Positions 1 through 8,283 of a DNA stretch of 38,156 nucleotides are shown here, in pieces. Positions within the stretch are counted from its first letter, which is position 1; every line of letters begins with the position of its first letter. The notes beneath the pieces are model-generated. The model made no database searches and was not told the origin of the DNA. It saw nothing but the letters and a program-made list of their open reading frames with translations. A program made the translations under genes and the position numbers. This DNA comes from Gemmatimonadales bacterium (GTDB lineage Bacteria; Gemmatimonadota; Gemmatimonadetes; Gemmatimonadales; GWC2-71-9): positions 1-38,156 of the forward strand of contig JAICWE010000033.1 of NCBI GenBank assembly GCA_025934955.1, in the 5' to 3' direction.

Positions 1-369
1 CACGGCAAGCTCGTTCTGCCCGTTCACCATCCGGACCTGATTCAGCGTCAGCACCGCCTCGTGCGCCGCGTCGGTGCCGCCATAGATAGTGATCAGCTTC
101 TGCAGCTCGCTCGACGCCAGCGGCAGGTTCCCGGCCTCGGCAGCTTCGCGCGCCTGATTGAGCGAGCGGCTGGCAAAGGCTTCCTTCCGATGCGCGCTCA
201 CCGTCCAGAGCCACGCCCCGAGCCCGATCACCGCTACCGCCGCCGCGCCATACATCAACGGCTTGGCGCGCCGCTGCCAGATGGCAGCCGCCGATTCGCC
301 TTCGTGTGCCTGCGTCACCTGGCGCGTCCGCGCCGCTTCCCTGCTGGTGCGTTCCACTGTGGTCGCCAT
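1..369 (-). CDS. Membrane-anchored tetratricopeptide-like protein, N-terminal part (partial)
   Basis: The reading frame opens at an ATG at 367-369 and runs off the left edge of the window without a stop, so only the first 123 residues are present. It has a charged N-terminal tail of about 45 residues, a single membrane helix at roughly residues 50-65 (MYGAAAVAVIGLGAWLW), then an alpha-helical segment with SLNQAREAAEAGNLPLASSE, which resembles the first TPR-like repeats of YfgM/periplasmic ancillary proteins. I infer a single-pass protein with a periplasmic helical-repeat domain. The resemblance to YfgM is by layout only; specific function is unknown. The start is preceded by only a weak ribosome site. 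tRNA-Arg lies upstream on the same strand with a hairpin between. Confidence 0.6.
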   Translation of the reverse strand, partial: MATTVERTSREAARTRQVTQAHEGESAAAIWQRRAKPLMYGAAAVAVIGLGAWLWTVSAHRKEAFASRSLNQAREAAEAGNLPLASSELQKLITIYGGTDAAHEAVLTLNQVRMVNGQNELAV

Positions 370-408
370 CGTTGCCTGACTGAGGATTGAAGAAACCGCG
401 ACTAGCCG

Positions 409-426
409 GCGCCCGCCCGCGGGCGC
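409..426 (-). terminator. GC hairpin downstream of tRNA-Arg
   Basis: An 8-bp perfect inverted repeat (409-416 with 419-426) has only two bases between the arms, so about 7 bp with a 4-nt loop would form. It sits 75 bases past the 3' end of tRNA-Arg on the same strand and is followed on that strand by a short T-containing stretch (GGTTTCTTC). It may end the tRNA transcript before the gene at 369. No strong U-tract is present. Confidence 0.35.
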
Positions 427-500
427 AAACCGCCAGAAGATACCACGGGCGGCTGCCGTACGGCACCCGCTCGGGTCGTCTGGCCGGCAGCTGAGGAGGA

Positions 501-574
501 TGCCCCCGAGAGGATTCGAACCTCCGGCCAACGGTTTAGGAAACCGCTGCTCTATCCATCTGAGCTACGGGGGC
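501..574 (-). tRNA. tRNA-Arg(CCU)
   Basis: The minus strand folds as a full cloverleaf of 74 nt. The acceptor stem is GCCCCCG with CGGGGGC, the D-arm GCTC/GAGC, the anticodon stem GCGGT/ACCGT with loop TTCCTAA (anticodon CCT, reading AGG), and the T-arm contains TTCGAAT. The discriminator is A. CCA is not encoded (the following bases are TCC), so the 3' end must be added by nucleotidyltransferase. Confidence 0.95.
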
Positions 575-641
575 GTGCCGGCGCCGGTCTGCGGGCGCCC
601 GGAATCTCGCACGGCGCGGAGAGGGCGAGCAAGTCCGGCGG

Positions 642-1178
642 CTACACCGTCACGAGCGCCCGGCACGTGCCCGCCAGGCGAGCCCGCCCTCCCAACTGCC
701 CGATTTCCAAAAGGAAGCAGTAGCCCGCGAGCTCGCCGCCAAGCTGCTCGACCAGCCGCCCGGCCGCGGCGGCGGTCCCGCCGGTCGCCAGCACGTCATC
801 CACCACCAGCACCCGCCCCGCGACGCAGGCGTCCCGATGCGCCTCGAGCGCGTCGGTGCCGTACTCCAGCTCATACTCCTCGCGCGCCCGCTCCCATGGC
901 AGCTTGCCCGGCTTCCGCGCCGGCACGAAGCCGGCGCCGAGCGCCAGCGCGACCGGCGCACCGAGGATGAAGCCGCGCGCTTCGATGCCGAGCACCCGGG
1001 TCACGCCGCACCCGCGGAACGGCTCGGCCAGTGCCGCGATGACGTCGCGCAGGAGCGCGGCGTCGGCGAGGATCGGGGTGATGTCCTGGAAGAGAATGCC
1101 CGGCTTCGGGTAATCGGGAATGCGGCGGAGTGCCGCCCGGACCCGGGCCGCCACGTCGGCCGTGATCACGTCGTCCAT
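642..1178 (-). CDS. apt: Adenine phosphoribosyltransferase
   Basis: Converts adenine and PRPP to AMP in purine salvage, in the cytoplasm. The 178-residue protein has the usual family length. It starts [10 protein letters not shown] and carries the characteristic [15 protein letters not shown] segment (residues 23-37), GIEARGF (64-70) and the PRPP-binding motif [14 protein letters not shown] (123-136). The ATG at 1178 overlaps the TGA of the upstream DedA-acylphosphatase gene (ATGA), so it is the last gene of a tightly coupled operon. The same frame is open much further upstream, but that extension is only the shadow of the neighbouring gene; the ATG at 1178 gives the family's normal N-terminus. 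Confidence 0.95.
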   Translation of the reverse strand: MDDVITADVAARVRAALRRIPDYPKPGILFQDITPILADAALLRDVIAALAEPFRGCGVTRVLGIEARGFILGAPVALALGAGFVPARKPGKLPWERAREEYELEYGTDALEAHRDACVAGRVLVVDDVLATGGTAAAAGRLVEQLGGELAGYCFLLEIGQLGGRARLAGTCRALVTV

Positions 1179-2104
1179 CAGCGGACCTCGAATCCGGCGA
1201 AGCCGCCGGGCGGTTCGGCGAACTCCTCGCTCACGAGCTGGGTGACCTGCGCCGCGCGCGGTCCGCGCCGCAGCTCGACGCCTAACGCCGTGAGCACGAT
1301 CTCGTCGGCCGACGCGATGACCTCGACCGATCCGTCCGGCAGGTTGCGCACCCAGCCCCGCACGCCGAGCCGCTCGGCCGTGCGCACCGCGAACCAGCGG
1401 AAGCCGACACCCTGCACCCGCCCGCTCACGAGGAACCTGCGCGCGGCCATCGGCAGCCCTGACGTCCGCTCGTCCGGGCGGCCGGCGCCTGGCGCCCGCC
1501 GCGTCCGATCCCAGTACACGTACGCCGCCACCACGGCGGCCGCCGCGATGAGCACCCACACCAGCGCCCGATGGCTGTACGCCTGTACCGCCGCCGCCTG
1601 GAGCGCCTGCTCGTGCTTGCCCAGCAGCCATCCGATGTAGGCGAGCACGGTGCACCAGACGCCCGCGCCGATCGCGGTGAAGGCCATGAAGCGGCTGAGG
1701 CGCATCCGGCAGATCCCCGCTGGGATCGAGATGAGATGCCTGACGACCGGCACCAGCCGGCCGATCAGCGTGCTGATCTCGCCGTGCCGATCGAAGAAGA
1801 GCTGCGCCCGGTCCAGCGAGCGGCCGGAGATAAGCAGGAACTTGCCATAGCGCCTAAGCACCGGCAGGCCGACGAACGCCGCGATCACGTAGTTGATCAG
1901 CGCTCCCCCGACGCTCCCCACCGCGCCCGAGATGATGACCAGCGGCAGACTCATTTCTCCGCGCGCGGCCAGGTAGCCCGCCGGCGGGATCACCAGCTCG
2001 CTCGGCAGCGGCACCACCGACGACTCGACCGCCATGAGCACCACGATGCCGAGGTAGCCCAGGTCGGCGATGTTGCCGACCAGCCAATGGAAGAAGGTCT
2101 GCAT
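1178..2104 (-). CDS. DedA family membrane protein fused to acylphosphatase
   Basis: One uninterrupted frame of 308 residues encodes two domains. Residues 1-205 are a DedA/SNARE-associated membrane protein (family implicated in lipid flipping and envelope homeostasis) with [23 protein letters not shown] and [16 protein letters not shown] motifs and several membrane helices. A basic linker (about 205-218) leads into a complete acylphosphatase (219-308) with catalytic Arg236 in [10 protein letters not shown] and Asn254 in [10 protein letters not shown]. The acylphosphatase begins at an internal ATG (1448-1450), so it could also be made separately, but the sequence just upstream is only a weak ribosome site and no stop separates the domains. 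The DedA C-terminus faces the cytoplasm in current models, which would place the acylphosphatase there. The gene abuts pcm (TGAATG) and overlaps apt by 4 nt. Confidence 0.85.
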   Translation of the reverse strand: MQTFFHWLVGNIADLGYLGIVVLMAVESSVVPLPSELVIPPAGYLAARGEMSLPLVIISGAVGSVGGALINYVIAAFVGLPVLRRYGKFLLISGRSLDRAQLFFDRHGEISTLIGRLVPVVRHLISIPAGICRMRLSRFMAFTAIGAGVWCTVLAYIGWLLGKHEQALQAAAVQAYSHRALVWVLIAAAAVVAAYVYWDRTRRAPGAGRPDERTSGLPMAARRFLVSGRVQGVGFRWFAVRTAERLGVRGWVRNLPDGSVEVIASADEIVLTALGVELRRGPRAAQVTQLVSEEFAEPPGGFAGFEVR

Positions 2105-2773
2105 TCACGAGCCCCGGAAGCCGAATTCGCCGAGCAACGGCACGAAGCGCACGTCCGCGACGACGCTGGTCTGGATGCCGTCGGCGGTGCGCCGCACCAG
2201 GGTCAGCTCCTGGCTCTCGCGGCTGCCGAGCGGGATGATGAGCCGACCGCCGGGGGCGAGCTGGTCCACCAGCGGCTCGGGGACGTTAGGCGATGCGGCG
2301 GCGACGAGGATCGCGTCATACGGCGCGAAGGGCCGCCAGCCGAGCGTGCCGTCGCCCACCAGCACGGTGACGTTGCGGAGGCCGAGCGATTGCAGCGCCT
2401 CGCGGGCCTGCTGCGCCAGCGCCGGCACCCGCTCCACACTGAACACGCTCTCGGCCACGAGCGACAGCAGCGCCGTCTGATAGCCGCTGCCGGTGCCGAT
2501 CTCGAGCACCCGCTCATGGCCCCCCAGTCGCGCCAGCTCGATCGAGCGCGCCTGCACGTACGGCTGCGAAATGGTCTGCCCCGCGCCGATCGGGAGCGCG
2601 CTGTCCTCGTACGCACGGTGGCGGACCGCCTGGGGTATGAAGAGGTGCCGGGGCACCTGCTGCACCGCGTGCAGAACGGCGAGATCGCGCACGCCCTTGC
2701 CCCGCAGCGTCTCGACCAGCTGCGCGCGGTAGCCGCCGAAGCTGTCGCCCGCCCCTACGCTTCCAGCGACCAT
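2105..2773 (-). CDS. pcm: Protein-L-isoaspartate O-methyltransferase
   Basis: Repairs age-damaged proteins by SAM-dependent methylation of L-isoaspartyl residues. The 222-residue product has the family's N-terminal region (VPRHLFIPQAVRHRAYEDSA), the conserved IGAGQTISQPY segment (about 62-72), and SAM motif I VLEIGTGSGYQTALL (89-103). It ends with the usual beta-strand region (FVPLLGEFGF). Its ATG lies 19 nt inside the end of surE, the same surE-pcm pairing known from Escherichia coli, where both are tied to stationary-phase survival. The stop directly abuts the next ATG. Confidence 0.95.
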   Translation of the reverse strand: MVAGSVGAGDSFGGYRAQLVETLRGKGVRDLAVLHAVQQVPRHLFIPQAVRHRAYEDSALPIGAGQTISQPYVQARSIELARLGGHERVLEIGTGSGYQTALLSLVAESVFSVERVPALAQQAREALQSLGLRNVTVLVGDGTLGWRPFAPYDAILVAAASPNVPEPLVDQLAPGGRLIIPLGSRESQELTLVRRTADGIQTSVVADVRFVPLLGEFGFRGS

Positions 2774-3501
2774 CCCCGCACCGTCTCGATCAGCGAGTAG
2801 TCGGTGAGATCCATCTGGAGCGGCGTGATCGAGATGAAGCCCGCCGCGACGGCCTCGTGGTCCGCGTCATCGCCTCCGGTCCAGGTGATCGTGCCCCCGC
2901 CGATCCAGAAGATCTCGCGGCCCCACGGGTCCTTCATCCGGGTGAGCGAGTTGCTGAAATAGCGGCTGCCGAGCCGCGTGACGCGGATGCCCTGCACCTC
3001 GTCGGCCGGGACGCGGGGGAGATTGACGTTGAGCAGCGTGTTGCGGGGAAATTCGACCGAGGTGATGCGGCGGACGAGCTGCACCAGAAGTGAGCGGTAC
3101 GAGGCCATCGTCTCCGGCTGGTGTCCGGCGAACGAAATGCCGATCCCCGGCACACCCAGCATGACCGCTTCCATCGCGGCGCTCACCGTGCCGGAGTAGA
3201 GCACGTCCTCGCCCATGTTGGGGCCATGATTCACGCCGGAGAAGACGAAGTCCGGCCCCTCCGGCATGAGTGCCTGGAGCGCAAGCATGACACAGTCGGT
3301 CGGCGTGCCGTCGATCTGCCACGCGCCGTCCGGCCGCCGGGTGGGGCGGAGCGGCCGGTGCAAGGTGAGCGAGTGCGACGTGCCGCTCTGCTCCCGGTCC
3401 GGCGCCACGACGGTGACGGTGCCGACGGCGGCGCACGCCTCGGCGAGGAGAGCGAGTCCAGGTGCGAGAACGCCGTCGTCGTTGGTGACGAGGATGTTCA
3501 T
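2755..3501 (-). CDS. surE: 5'/3'-nucleotidase SurE
   Basis: Dephosphorylates nucleoside monophosphates and is linked to stress survival. The 248-residue product begins MNILVTNDDG with the metal-binding NDDG (7-10), followed by APDREQSGTSHSLT (34-47) and SGVNHGPNMGEDVLYSGTV near residue 95, all SurE signatures. The ATG at 3501 overlaps the TGA of the merR-type gene by 4 nt (ATGA). The open frame continues further upstream, but those residues are the shadow of merR. The 3' end overlaps pcm by 19 nt, supporting co-translation. Confidence 0.95.
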   Translation of the reverse strand: MNILVTNDDGVLAPGLALLAEACAAVGTVTVVAPDREQSGTSHSLTLHRPLRPTRRPDGAWQIDGTPTDCVMLALQALMPEGPDFVFSGVNHGPNMGEDVLYSGTVSAAMEAVMLGVPGIGISFAGHQPETMASYRSLLVQLVRRITSVEFPRNTLLNVNLPRVPADEVQGIRVTRLGSRYFSNSLTRMKDPWGREIFWIGGGTITWTGGDDADHEAVAAGFISITPLQMDLTDYSLIETVRGWSLEA

Positions 3502-3905
3502 GACTCGGCGCCGTCGGGCGCGGGGCGCTCGGGCGGCGTCTTGCCGTTCAGCACGTCGAGGGTGTCGAGCAGCCCCTGTCGCAGGTCGCGCAGCAGCTCC
3601 GCGTCCGCGGCCTGGTGGGCCGCGGTGCGCAGCTCGCCGGTGCGGCGGTACTGGTCCACCCGCTGCCGCGCGCCGTCGATGGTGTACTTCTCGGTGTAGA
3701 GCAGGTGCTTCACCAGCAGGATCAGCTCGATCTCGCGCGCCTTGTAGACCCGGTTGCCGGAGCGATTCTTCGCCGGATTGAGGAAGCGGAACTGGCTTTC
3801 CCAGTAGCGCAGCACGTGCGGCTTGAGGTCGGTCAGCGCGCACACCTCGCCGATCGAGAAGAACTCCTGCACCGGTTTCTGTCGCTTGGCCACGTGAGCC
3901 GTCAT
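3498..3905 (-). CDS. MerR family transcriptional regulator
   Basis: A 135-residue DNA-binding protein with a winged helix-turn-helix near residues 17-45 (FSIGEVCALTDLKPHVLRYW, then ESQF), followed by NRVYKAREIELILLVKHLLY, typical of MerR-type regulators. The C-terminal half is short, predicted helical, and has no clear cysteine metal site or drug-binding domain, so no ligand can be assigned. It sits between gpsA and surE with 4-nt overlaps at both ends, so it is made together with housekeeping genes and may control them or a distant target. The ATG at 3905 was chosen because the overlap is exact and the family N-terminus fits. Similar small MerR proteins occur next to surE or gpsA in related genomes as far as I recall. 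Confidence 0.85.
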   Translation of the reverse strand: MTAHVAKRQKPVQEFFSIGEVCALTDLKPHVLRYWESQFRFLNPAKNRSGNRVYKAREIELILLVKHLLYTEKYTIDGARQRVDQYRRTGELRTAAHQAADAELLRDLRQGLLDTLDVLNGKTPPERPAPDGAES

Positions 3906-4897
3906 CGCCACGTCTCCGCTTTGAGCTCGCGTTCCATCAGCTCCGCCACCGTGTCGCGCACCGGCTTGCCGTCGAACAGCACCGCGCACACCCGCTCCGC
4001 GATCGGAAGCTCGACGCCGCGCCGCGCCGCCAGCGCTGACCCGGCGCGCGACGCGTTGGCGCCTTCGGCCACGCTGCGGTGCGTCGCCTGGTACGCCTTG
4101 AAGCTCTGCCCCTGCGCGAGCGCGACGCCGAGTCCGCGGTTGCGGCTCAGGTCGCCTGTCGCGGTGAGAATCAGATCGCCCATCCCCGCAAGTCCCGCGA
4201 AGGTGACCGGCTCGGCGCCTTCCGCCACGCCCAGTCGCGCCATCTCGGCCAGGCCGCGCGTGATCAGCGCCGCGCGGGTGTTGCTGCCGAGCCCGAGCCC
4301 GTCGAGGATGCCGGCGGCGATCGCGATCACATTTTTCAGCGCGCCCGCCAGCTCGACGCCGATCACGTCACCGCCGGTGTAGACCCTGAACCGCGGTGTC
4401 GCGAACACCTGCTGCGCCGACCTCGCCGCCTCGGCGTCGCTGGATGCGGCGACCACCAGCGTCGGCTGCCCGTCGTACACCTCTCGGGCGAAGGACGGCC
4501 CCGACAGCACCACGAAGCGCGCCGTCGGCGCCAGCTCGTACACCACCTGGCTCATCCGCGCGAGCGTGCCGGCCTCGAGCCCCTTCGTCGCGCTCAGCAC
4601 CAGCCGGCCCGCCAGCTGATCGCGGATCGGCGCGAGCACCGAGCGCACCGCGTGGCTCGGCGCGGCGGAGACGATCAGCTCGGCGCCCGCGATCACGTCG
4701 CCGATCACGGTCGAGGCCGCGAGCCGCGAGTCGAGCGGCGCGTCCGGCAGATACAGCGGGTTGAGGCGGCGGGCGTTGATCGCCTCGGCAACCTCGGGCT
4801 CGAACGCCCAGAGCCGCACGTCGCAGCCCTTGGCTGCCAGCAGGTGCGCGAGCGTCGTTCCCCAGCTCCCCGCCCCGAGCACGCCGACCCGCGTCAT
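3902..4897 (-). CDS. gpsA: Glycerol-3-phosphate dehydrogenase [NAD(P)+]
   Basis: Reduces dihydroxyacetone phosphate to sn-glycerol-3-phosphate, the phospholipid backbone. The 331-residue product has the dinucleotide fold GVLGAGSWGTTLA (5-17), SATKGLE (102-108), LSGPSFAREV (131-140), the catalytic-region lysine in ELAGALKNVIAIAAG (Lys188) and the GLAGMGDLILT motif. The ATG at 4897 overlaps the stop of plsY (ATGA), and its own TGA overlaps the next ATG. PlsY uses glycerol-3-phosphate as its acceptor, so the two adjacent genes are consecutive steps of phosphatidic acid synthesis. Confidence 0.96.
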   Translation of the reverse strand: MTRVGVLGAGSWGTTLAHLLAAKGCDVRLWAFEPEVAEAINARRLNPLYLPDAPLDSRLAASTVIGDVIAGAELIVSAAPSHAVRSVLAPIRDQLAGRLVLSATKGLEAGTLARMSQVVYELAPTARFVVLSGPSFAREVYDGQPTLVVAASSDAEAARSAQQVFATPRFRVYTGGDVIGVELAGALKNVIAIAAGILDGLGLGSNTRAALITRGLAEMARLGVAEGAEPVTFAGLAGMGDLILTATGDLSRNRGLGVALAQGQSFKAYQATHRSVAEGANASRAGSALAARRGVELPIAERVCAVLFDGKPVRDTVAELMERELKAETWR

Positions 4898-5520
4898 GCG
4901 CTCGGCCCGGCGGCCGGCCGCTCCCGCCGGCCGAACCGGTTCTCGGTCCCGGCGAGCAGCCGCCTGACGTTGGCCCGGTGCAGCCAGATGATCGCGAGCG
5001 CCACGATCGCGTCGACCCAGACGAGCTGCCGCCGCGCCGGAGCCAGGAACCACACCGCAAGCGGCAGCGCCGCCGCCGCGATGATGCTGCCCAGCGAGAC
5101 GTACCCGCTCAGCCGCACGATGATGATCCAGAGCGCGAGGCACACGATCAGCGCCTTGGGGAAGAGCGCGAGCATGACGCCCGCCGCCGTCGCGACGCCC
5201 TTGCCGCCGCGGAAATGCACGAACACCGACCAGACGTGCCCCGCGATCGCCACGACGCCGCAGAGCAGCGCGAAATTCAACGACGGGCTCACCCGCGGTG
5301 CGATCACCGCGACCGGCACCACGCCTTTCGCCGCGTCGAAGACGCCCGCGGGGATGGCGTACTTCCAGCCCAGCGTGCGATACAGATTGGTCGCTCCCAG
5401 ATTCCGGCTGCCGACGCGGCGCAGGTCGATGCCGCGGGCCCAGCGCGCCACGAGATAGCTCGTGGGAATCGCGCCGATGAAGTACGCGGCGACCAGCGCC
5501 GCCGTCTGGGCGCCGTTCAT
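4894..5520 (-). CDS. plsY: Glycerol-3-phosphate acyltransferase PlsY
   Basis: Transfers an acyl group from acyl-phosphate to glycerol-3-phosphate in the inner membrane, giving lysophosphatidic acid. The 208-residue protein has five or six membrane helices and the three PlsY motifs: GSRNLGATNLYRTLG (37-51), FDAAKGVVPV, and HFRGGKGVATAAGV near residue 105. The ATG at 5520 overlaps the stop of der by 4 nt. The C-terminal tail (NVRRLLAGTENRFGRR) is the usual basic ending. An upstream extension of the frame has no family similarity and was excluded. Confidence 0.96.
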   Translation of the reverse strand: MNGAQTAALVAAYFIGAIPTSYLVARWARGIDLRRVGSRNLGATNLYRTLGWKYAIPAGVFDAAKGVVPVAVIAPRVSPSLNFALLCGVVAIAGHVWSVFVHFRGGKGVATAAGVMLALFPKALIVCLALWIIIVRLSGYVSLGSIIAAAALPLAVWFLAPARRQLVWVDAIVALAIIWLHRANVRRLLAGTENRFGRRERPAAGPSA

Positions 5521-6887
5521 GCCCGCCGGTCGTCGGAGCGCGGCTGCTTGCGGGCGCCCCGCGCGGTGAACTTGAGCCGGAGCGGTGAGCCGCTGAACGC
5601 CCACGCCGCGCGGAAACCGTGCACCAGATAGCGCTGGTACGACTCCGGCACGTCGTCCGGCCGGTTGGTGACGATGGCGATCGTCGGCGGCGCGGTGCCC
5701 ACCTGCGAGGCGTACAGCAGCTTGACCTCCTCGCCCGGCTTCTGCGGCGGCGCCTGTCGCTCGATCAGTTCGCCGAGCACCCGGTTCACCTCCGCCGTCG
5801 GGACCCGCTCCTCCCGCGCCGCGGCCGCCTCGAGGATCGCGTCGAGCACCTTCCGCGCACGCTGGCCGGTCAGCGCCGAGACGTAGAGGAAGGGCACGTA
5901 GCGGAGGAACGGCGCCTTCTCGATCAGCTCGTCCTGTCCGCGCCGCGCGGTGTTCGCGTCCTTGTCCTCGACGAGATCCCACTTGTTCACCACGACGATC
6001 AGCGCGCAGCCGTGATCCCATGCCTGGGTGGCGATGCGAAGGTCCTGGTTGTGGAGGCCGAGCGTGGCGTCCACCACGAGCACGCACACCTGCGCCCGCT
6101 CGATGGCGCGCTCGGTGCGGAGCGTGGAGTAGAACTCGAGGTCATCCTCCACTTTAGCTCGACGACGTAACCCTGCGGTGTCAATGAAGTTCAGGGATGT
6201 GCCCTGATACCGCAAGAGGGAGTCGATCGCGTCGCGCGTGGTGCCGGCGTCGGGCGCGACAACGTGGCGCTCCTCGCCCAGCAGCTTGTTCACCAGCGAC
6301 GACTTCCCCACGTTAGGCCGGCCGACGACCGCGACGTTGATCGCGTCGTCGCCTTCGCTCTCCTTCGCCGACGGCAGGCGCTCCACGATCCGGTCGAGCA
6401 GGTCGCCGCTGCCCTTCCCGACCGCCGCGGAGACGCCGATCGGATCGCCGAAGCCGAGCTGGTAGAACTCGTACTGTGCGGTGCTGCGCTCCAGGTCGTC
6501 CAGCTTGTTCACCACGACGAGCACCGGTCGTCCGGCGCTGCGAAGCTTGTCGGCGATGGCGCGGTCGATCGGATGCACGCCCTCCCGGCCGTCCACCAGG
6601 AAGACCAGCGCATCGGCCTCGTCCAGCGCGAACTCCACCTGCTGGCGGATGGCGCGGTCCATCGCCTCGTCCGAGTCGGGGACCAGGCCGCCGGTGTCCA
6701 CCACCCAGAACGAGCGCCCGTTCCACTCGGCGTCGCCGAAGTGGCGATCGCGCGTGGTGCCGGCGTGCTCGCTCACGATGGCGCGGCGTCCGCCGATGAT
6801 GCGGTTGAACAGCGTGCTCTTGCCGGTGTTCGGACGGCCGATGATGGCGACGGTCGGCTTGCTGGCGCTGCTGCTTGCACGGCTCAT
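5517..6887 (-). CDS. der: Ribosome biogenesis GTPase Der (EngA)
   Basis: An essential double GTPase for assembly of the 50S ribosomal subunit. The 456-residue product has two G domains: the first with GRPNTGKST (17-25), DTGG and NKLD; the second with GRPNVGKSSL (189-198), DTAG and NKWD; then a C-terminal KH-like domain (about 365-450). A short Ser-rich N-terminal leader precedes the first domain. The ATG at 6887 overlaps the TGA of the DUF512 gene. The second P-loop Pro-Asn is written with CCT AAC inside a recurrent octamer found elsewhere in the window. Confidence 0.97.
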   Translation of the reverse strand: MSRASSSASKPTVAIIGRPNTGKSTLFNRIIGGRRAIVSEHAGTTRDRHFGDAEWNGRSFWVVDTGGLVPDSDEAMDRAIRQQVEFALDEADALVFLVDGREGVHPIDRAIADKLRSAGRPVLVVVNKLDDLERSTAQYEFYQLGFGDPIGVSAAVGKGSGDLLDRIVERLPSAKESEGDDAINVAVVGRPNVGKSSLVNKLLGEERHVVAPDAGTTRDAIDSLLRYQGTSLNFIDTAGLRRRAKVEDDLEFYSTLRTERAIERAQVCVLVVDATLGLHNQDLRIATQAWDHGCALIVVVNKWDLVEDKDANTARRGQDELIEKAPFLRYVPFLYVSALTGQRARKVLDAILEAAAAREERVPTAEVNRVLGELIERQAPPQKPGEEVKLLYASQVGTAPPTIAIVTNRPDDVPESYQRYLVHGFRAAWAFSGSPLRLKFTARGARKQPRSDDRRA

Positions 6888-8146
6888 GCGGCGGCGTCCA
6901 CGAAGTCCCTGGAGAAGCGGATCGGCGACGGCACGCCCGCGGCGAGCGTCTCGATCGTCATGCCGTCCATGAAGAGTCCGTCGTCGTTCACCGACTCGGC
7001 GGGGAGCAGTACCAGGTCGAGCTCGTGGCGCGCCTTGAGGGCACTCTGGATCGCGGTGCCGGGCAGCAGTCCCGCCGTCGTGACGCTCGCGCCGAAGAGC
7101 GTGTTGACGACGGGAATCAGCTCGAAGCCCGCGCCGGTCACGCGGGCGAGCGGCTCCAGCACCTGCGGCATGAGCGGCGCCATGCCGGTGCCGGTGACGA
7201 CGCCGATGGTTCGCCCGGCCCACGACGCGAGCCCGGCGGCGCCGCCCGCGATGCGGCTCTGCAGCCAGCGGACCGCGCCGACGCCGTTTTCCACCTGGTC
7301 GAAGTGGTCGTAGATCTCCGCCGGCGGCAGCTCCACGCCGGCGCGGAGGTACAGCTCGTCGGAGCCGAACGCCCAGTAGATGCCGCGCTCCCGCTGCGCT
7401 GCGGGCCAGCGCGTCTCGATCATGGTGATCGCGGCGCGGCATTCGTCGGCCGTCGGCTCGCGCACCAGGTGATGCTTGCTGTACTCCGTGAGCCCCACCG
7501 GCACGATGGAGCAGCCGAGGATCGCGGGGCCGAAGTTCCACAGATCGTCGAGCGTCCGCTGCAGCACCGCCCCATCGTTCACACCGGGCGACATCACGAC
7601 CTGGGTGTGGAACTCGATCCCGTGCGCGGCAAAGCCGCGGAACTGCTCGAGGATGTCCGGCGCCGTCGGATTGCGGAGGAGATAGCGGCGCGCGACCGGA
7701 TCGGTCGCGTGCACCGAAACGTAGAGCGGTGAGAGCCGGTACTCGATGATCCGCTCGACATCGTGCGGCTTGAGATTGGTCAGCGTCGCGAAGTTGCCGT
7801 AGCGGAAGGAGAGGCGGTAATCGTCGTCGCGGATGTAGAGCACGTCGCGCAGGCCGTCGGGCAGCCCGTCCACGAAGCAGAAGTCGCAGCGGTTGGCGCA
7901 GCGGCGGATGCGCGCCGGCTCGAGCGCCACGCCAAGGGGCTCCTCCAGCGGGCGCTCGATGTCGTACTCGATCTCGTCACCATCCGGCTGCCGCACATAG
8001 AGCGAGAACTGCTCCTCCGCGGTGAGGAACTCCCAGTCGAGAAAATCCTCGAGCTCGCGGCCGTTCACGCTGACAAGCTCGGAGCCGGGCACCAGGCCGA
8101 GCTCCTCCGCTATGGAGCCGGGCTGGACGGAGGTCACCTTGATCAT
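6884..8146 (-). CDS. DUF512 protein: PDZ domain plus Fe-S cluster (radical SAM-like)
   Basis: A 420-residue protein of the DUF512 family, often found beside der. It opens with a PDZ-like domain (IKVTSVQPGSIAEELGLVPG, then GSELVSVNGRE) and follows with a CxxxCxxC cluster (Cys83, Cys87, Cys90 in RRCANRCDFCF), which probably binds a 4Fe-4S cluster as in radical SAM enzymes. The remainder, including VHATDPVARRYLLRN and VNTLFGASVTTAGLLPG, is typical of the family. The substrate is unknown. I chose the ATG at 8146, which begins the PDZ domain; a GTG at 8197 would add 17 residues. The gene heads the long operon that continues with der by a 4-nt overlap. Confidence 0.88.
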   Translation of the reverse strand: MIKVTSVQPGSIAEELGLVPGSELVSVNGRELEDFLDWEFLTAEEQFSLYVRQPDGDEIEYDIERPLEEPLGVALEPARIRRCANRCDFCFVDGLPDGLRDVLYIRDDDYRLSFRYGNFATLTNLKPHDVERIIEYRLSPLYVSVHATDPVARRYLLRNPTAPDILEQFRGFAAHGIEFHTQVVMSPGVNDGAVLQRTLDDLWNFGPAILGCSIVPVGLTEYSKHHLVREPTADECRAAITMIETRWPAAQRERGIYWAFGSDELYLRAGVELPPAEIYDHFDQVENGVGAVRWLQSRIAGGAAGLASWAGRTIGVVTGTGMAPLMPQVLEPLARVTGAGFELIPVVNTLFGASVTTAGLLPGTAIQSALKARHELDLVLLPAESVNDDGLFMDGMTIETLAAGVPSPIRFSRDFVDAAA

Positions 8147-8283
8147 AAGCGGCGTAAGATGCCCCGCGGGCACCGTAAGCGCAATGCGGACTGTCACTTT
8201 GATCGCGTAGCATCGTGTATTGCTGGAGGTTGCGCCTTCGGCCGGCCGGCGGCATGATAGAGCGTCCCGGGCCTGGAGACCTG
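8147..8283. promoter_or_regulatory. Divergent intergenic region between DUF512 operon and DoxX operon
   Basis: This 137-nt gap separates two divergently read transcription units and must carry the promoters of both, unless transcription enters from further inside the genes. I see no convincing -35/-10 pair. A good ribosome site (GGAGA, about 5 nt before the ATG at 8284) belongs to the DoxX gene. Confidence 0.4.

Noticed and set aside
1448-1450. Separate acylphosphatase gene starting at the internal ATG
   Set aside because: Possible, but no stop codon and no strong ribosome site separate it from DedA; annotated as a fusion with this noted.
8215-8283. Longer DoxX start at 8215
   Set aside because: Extra N-terminus is Arg/Pro-rich and unlike the family; a good ribosome site precedes 8284.
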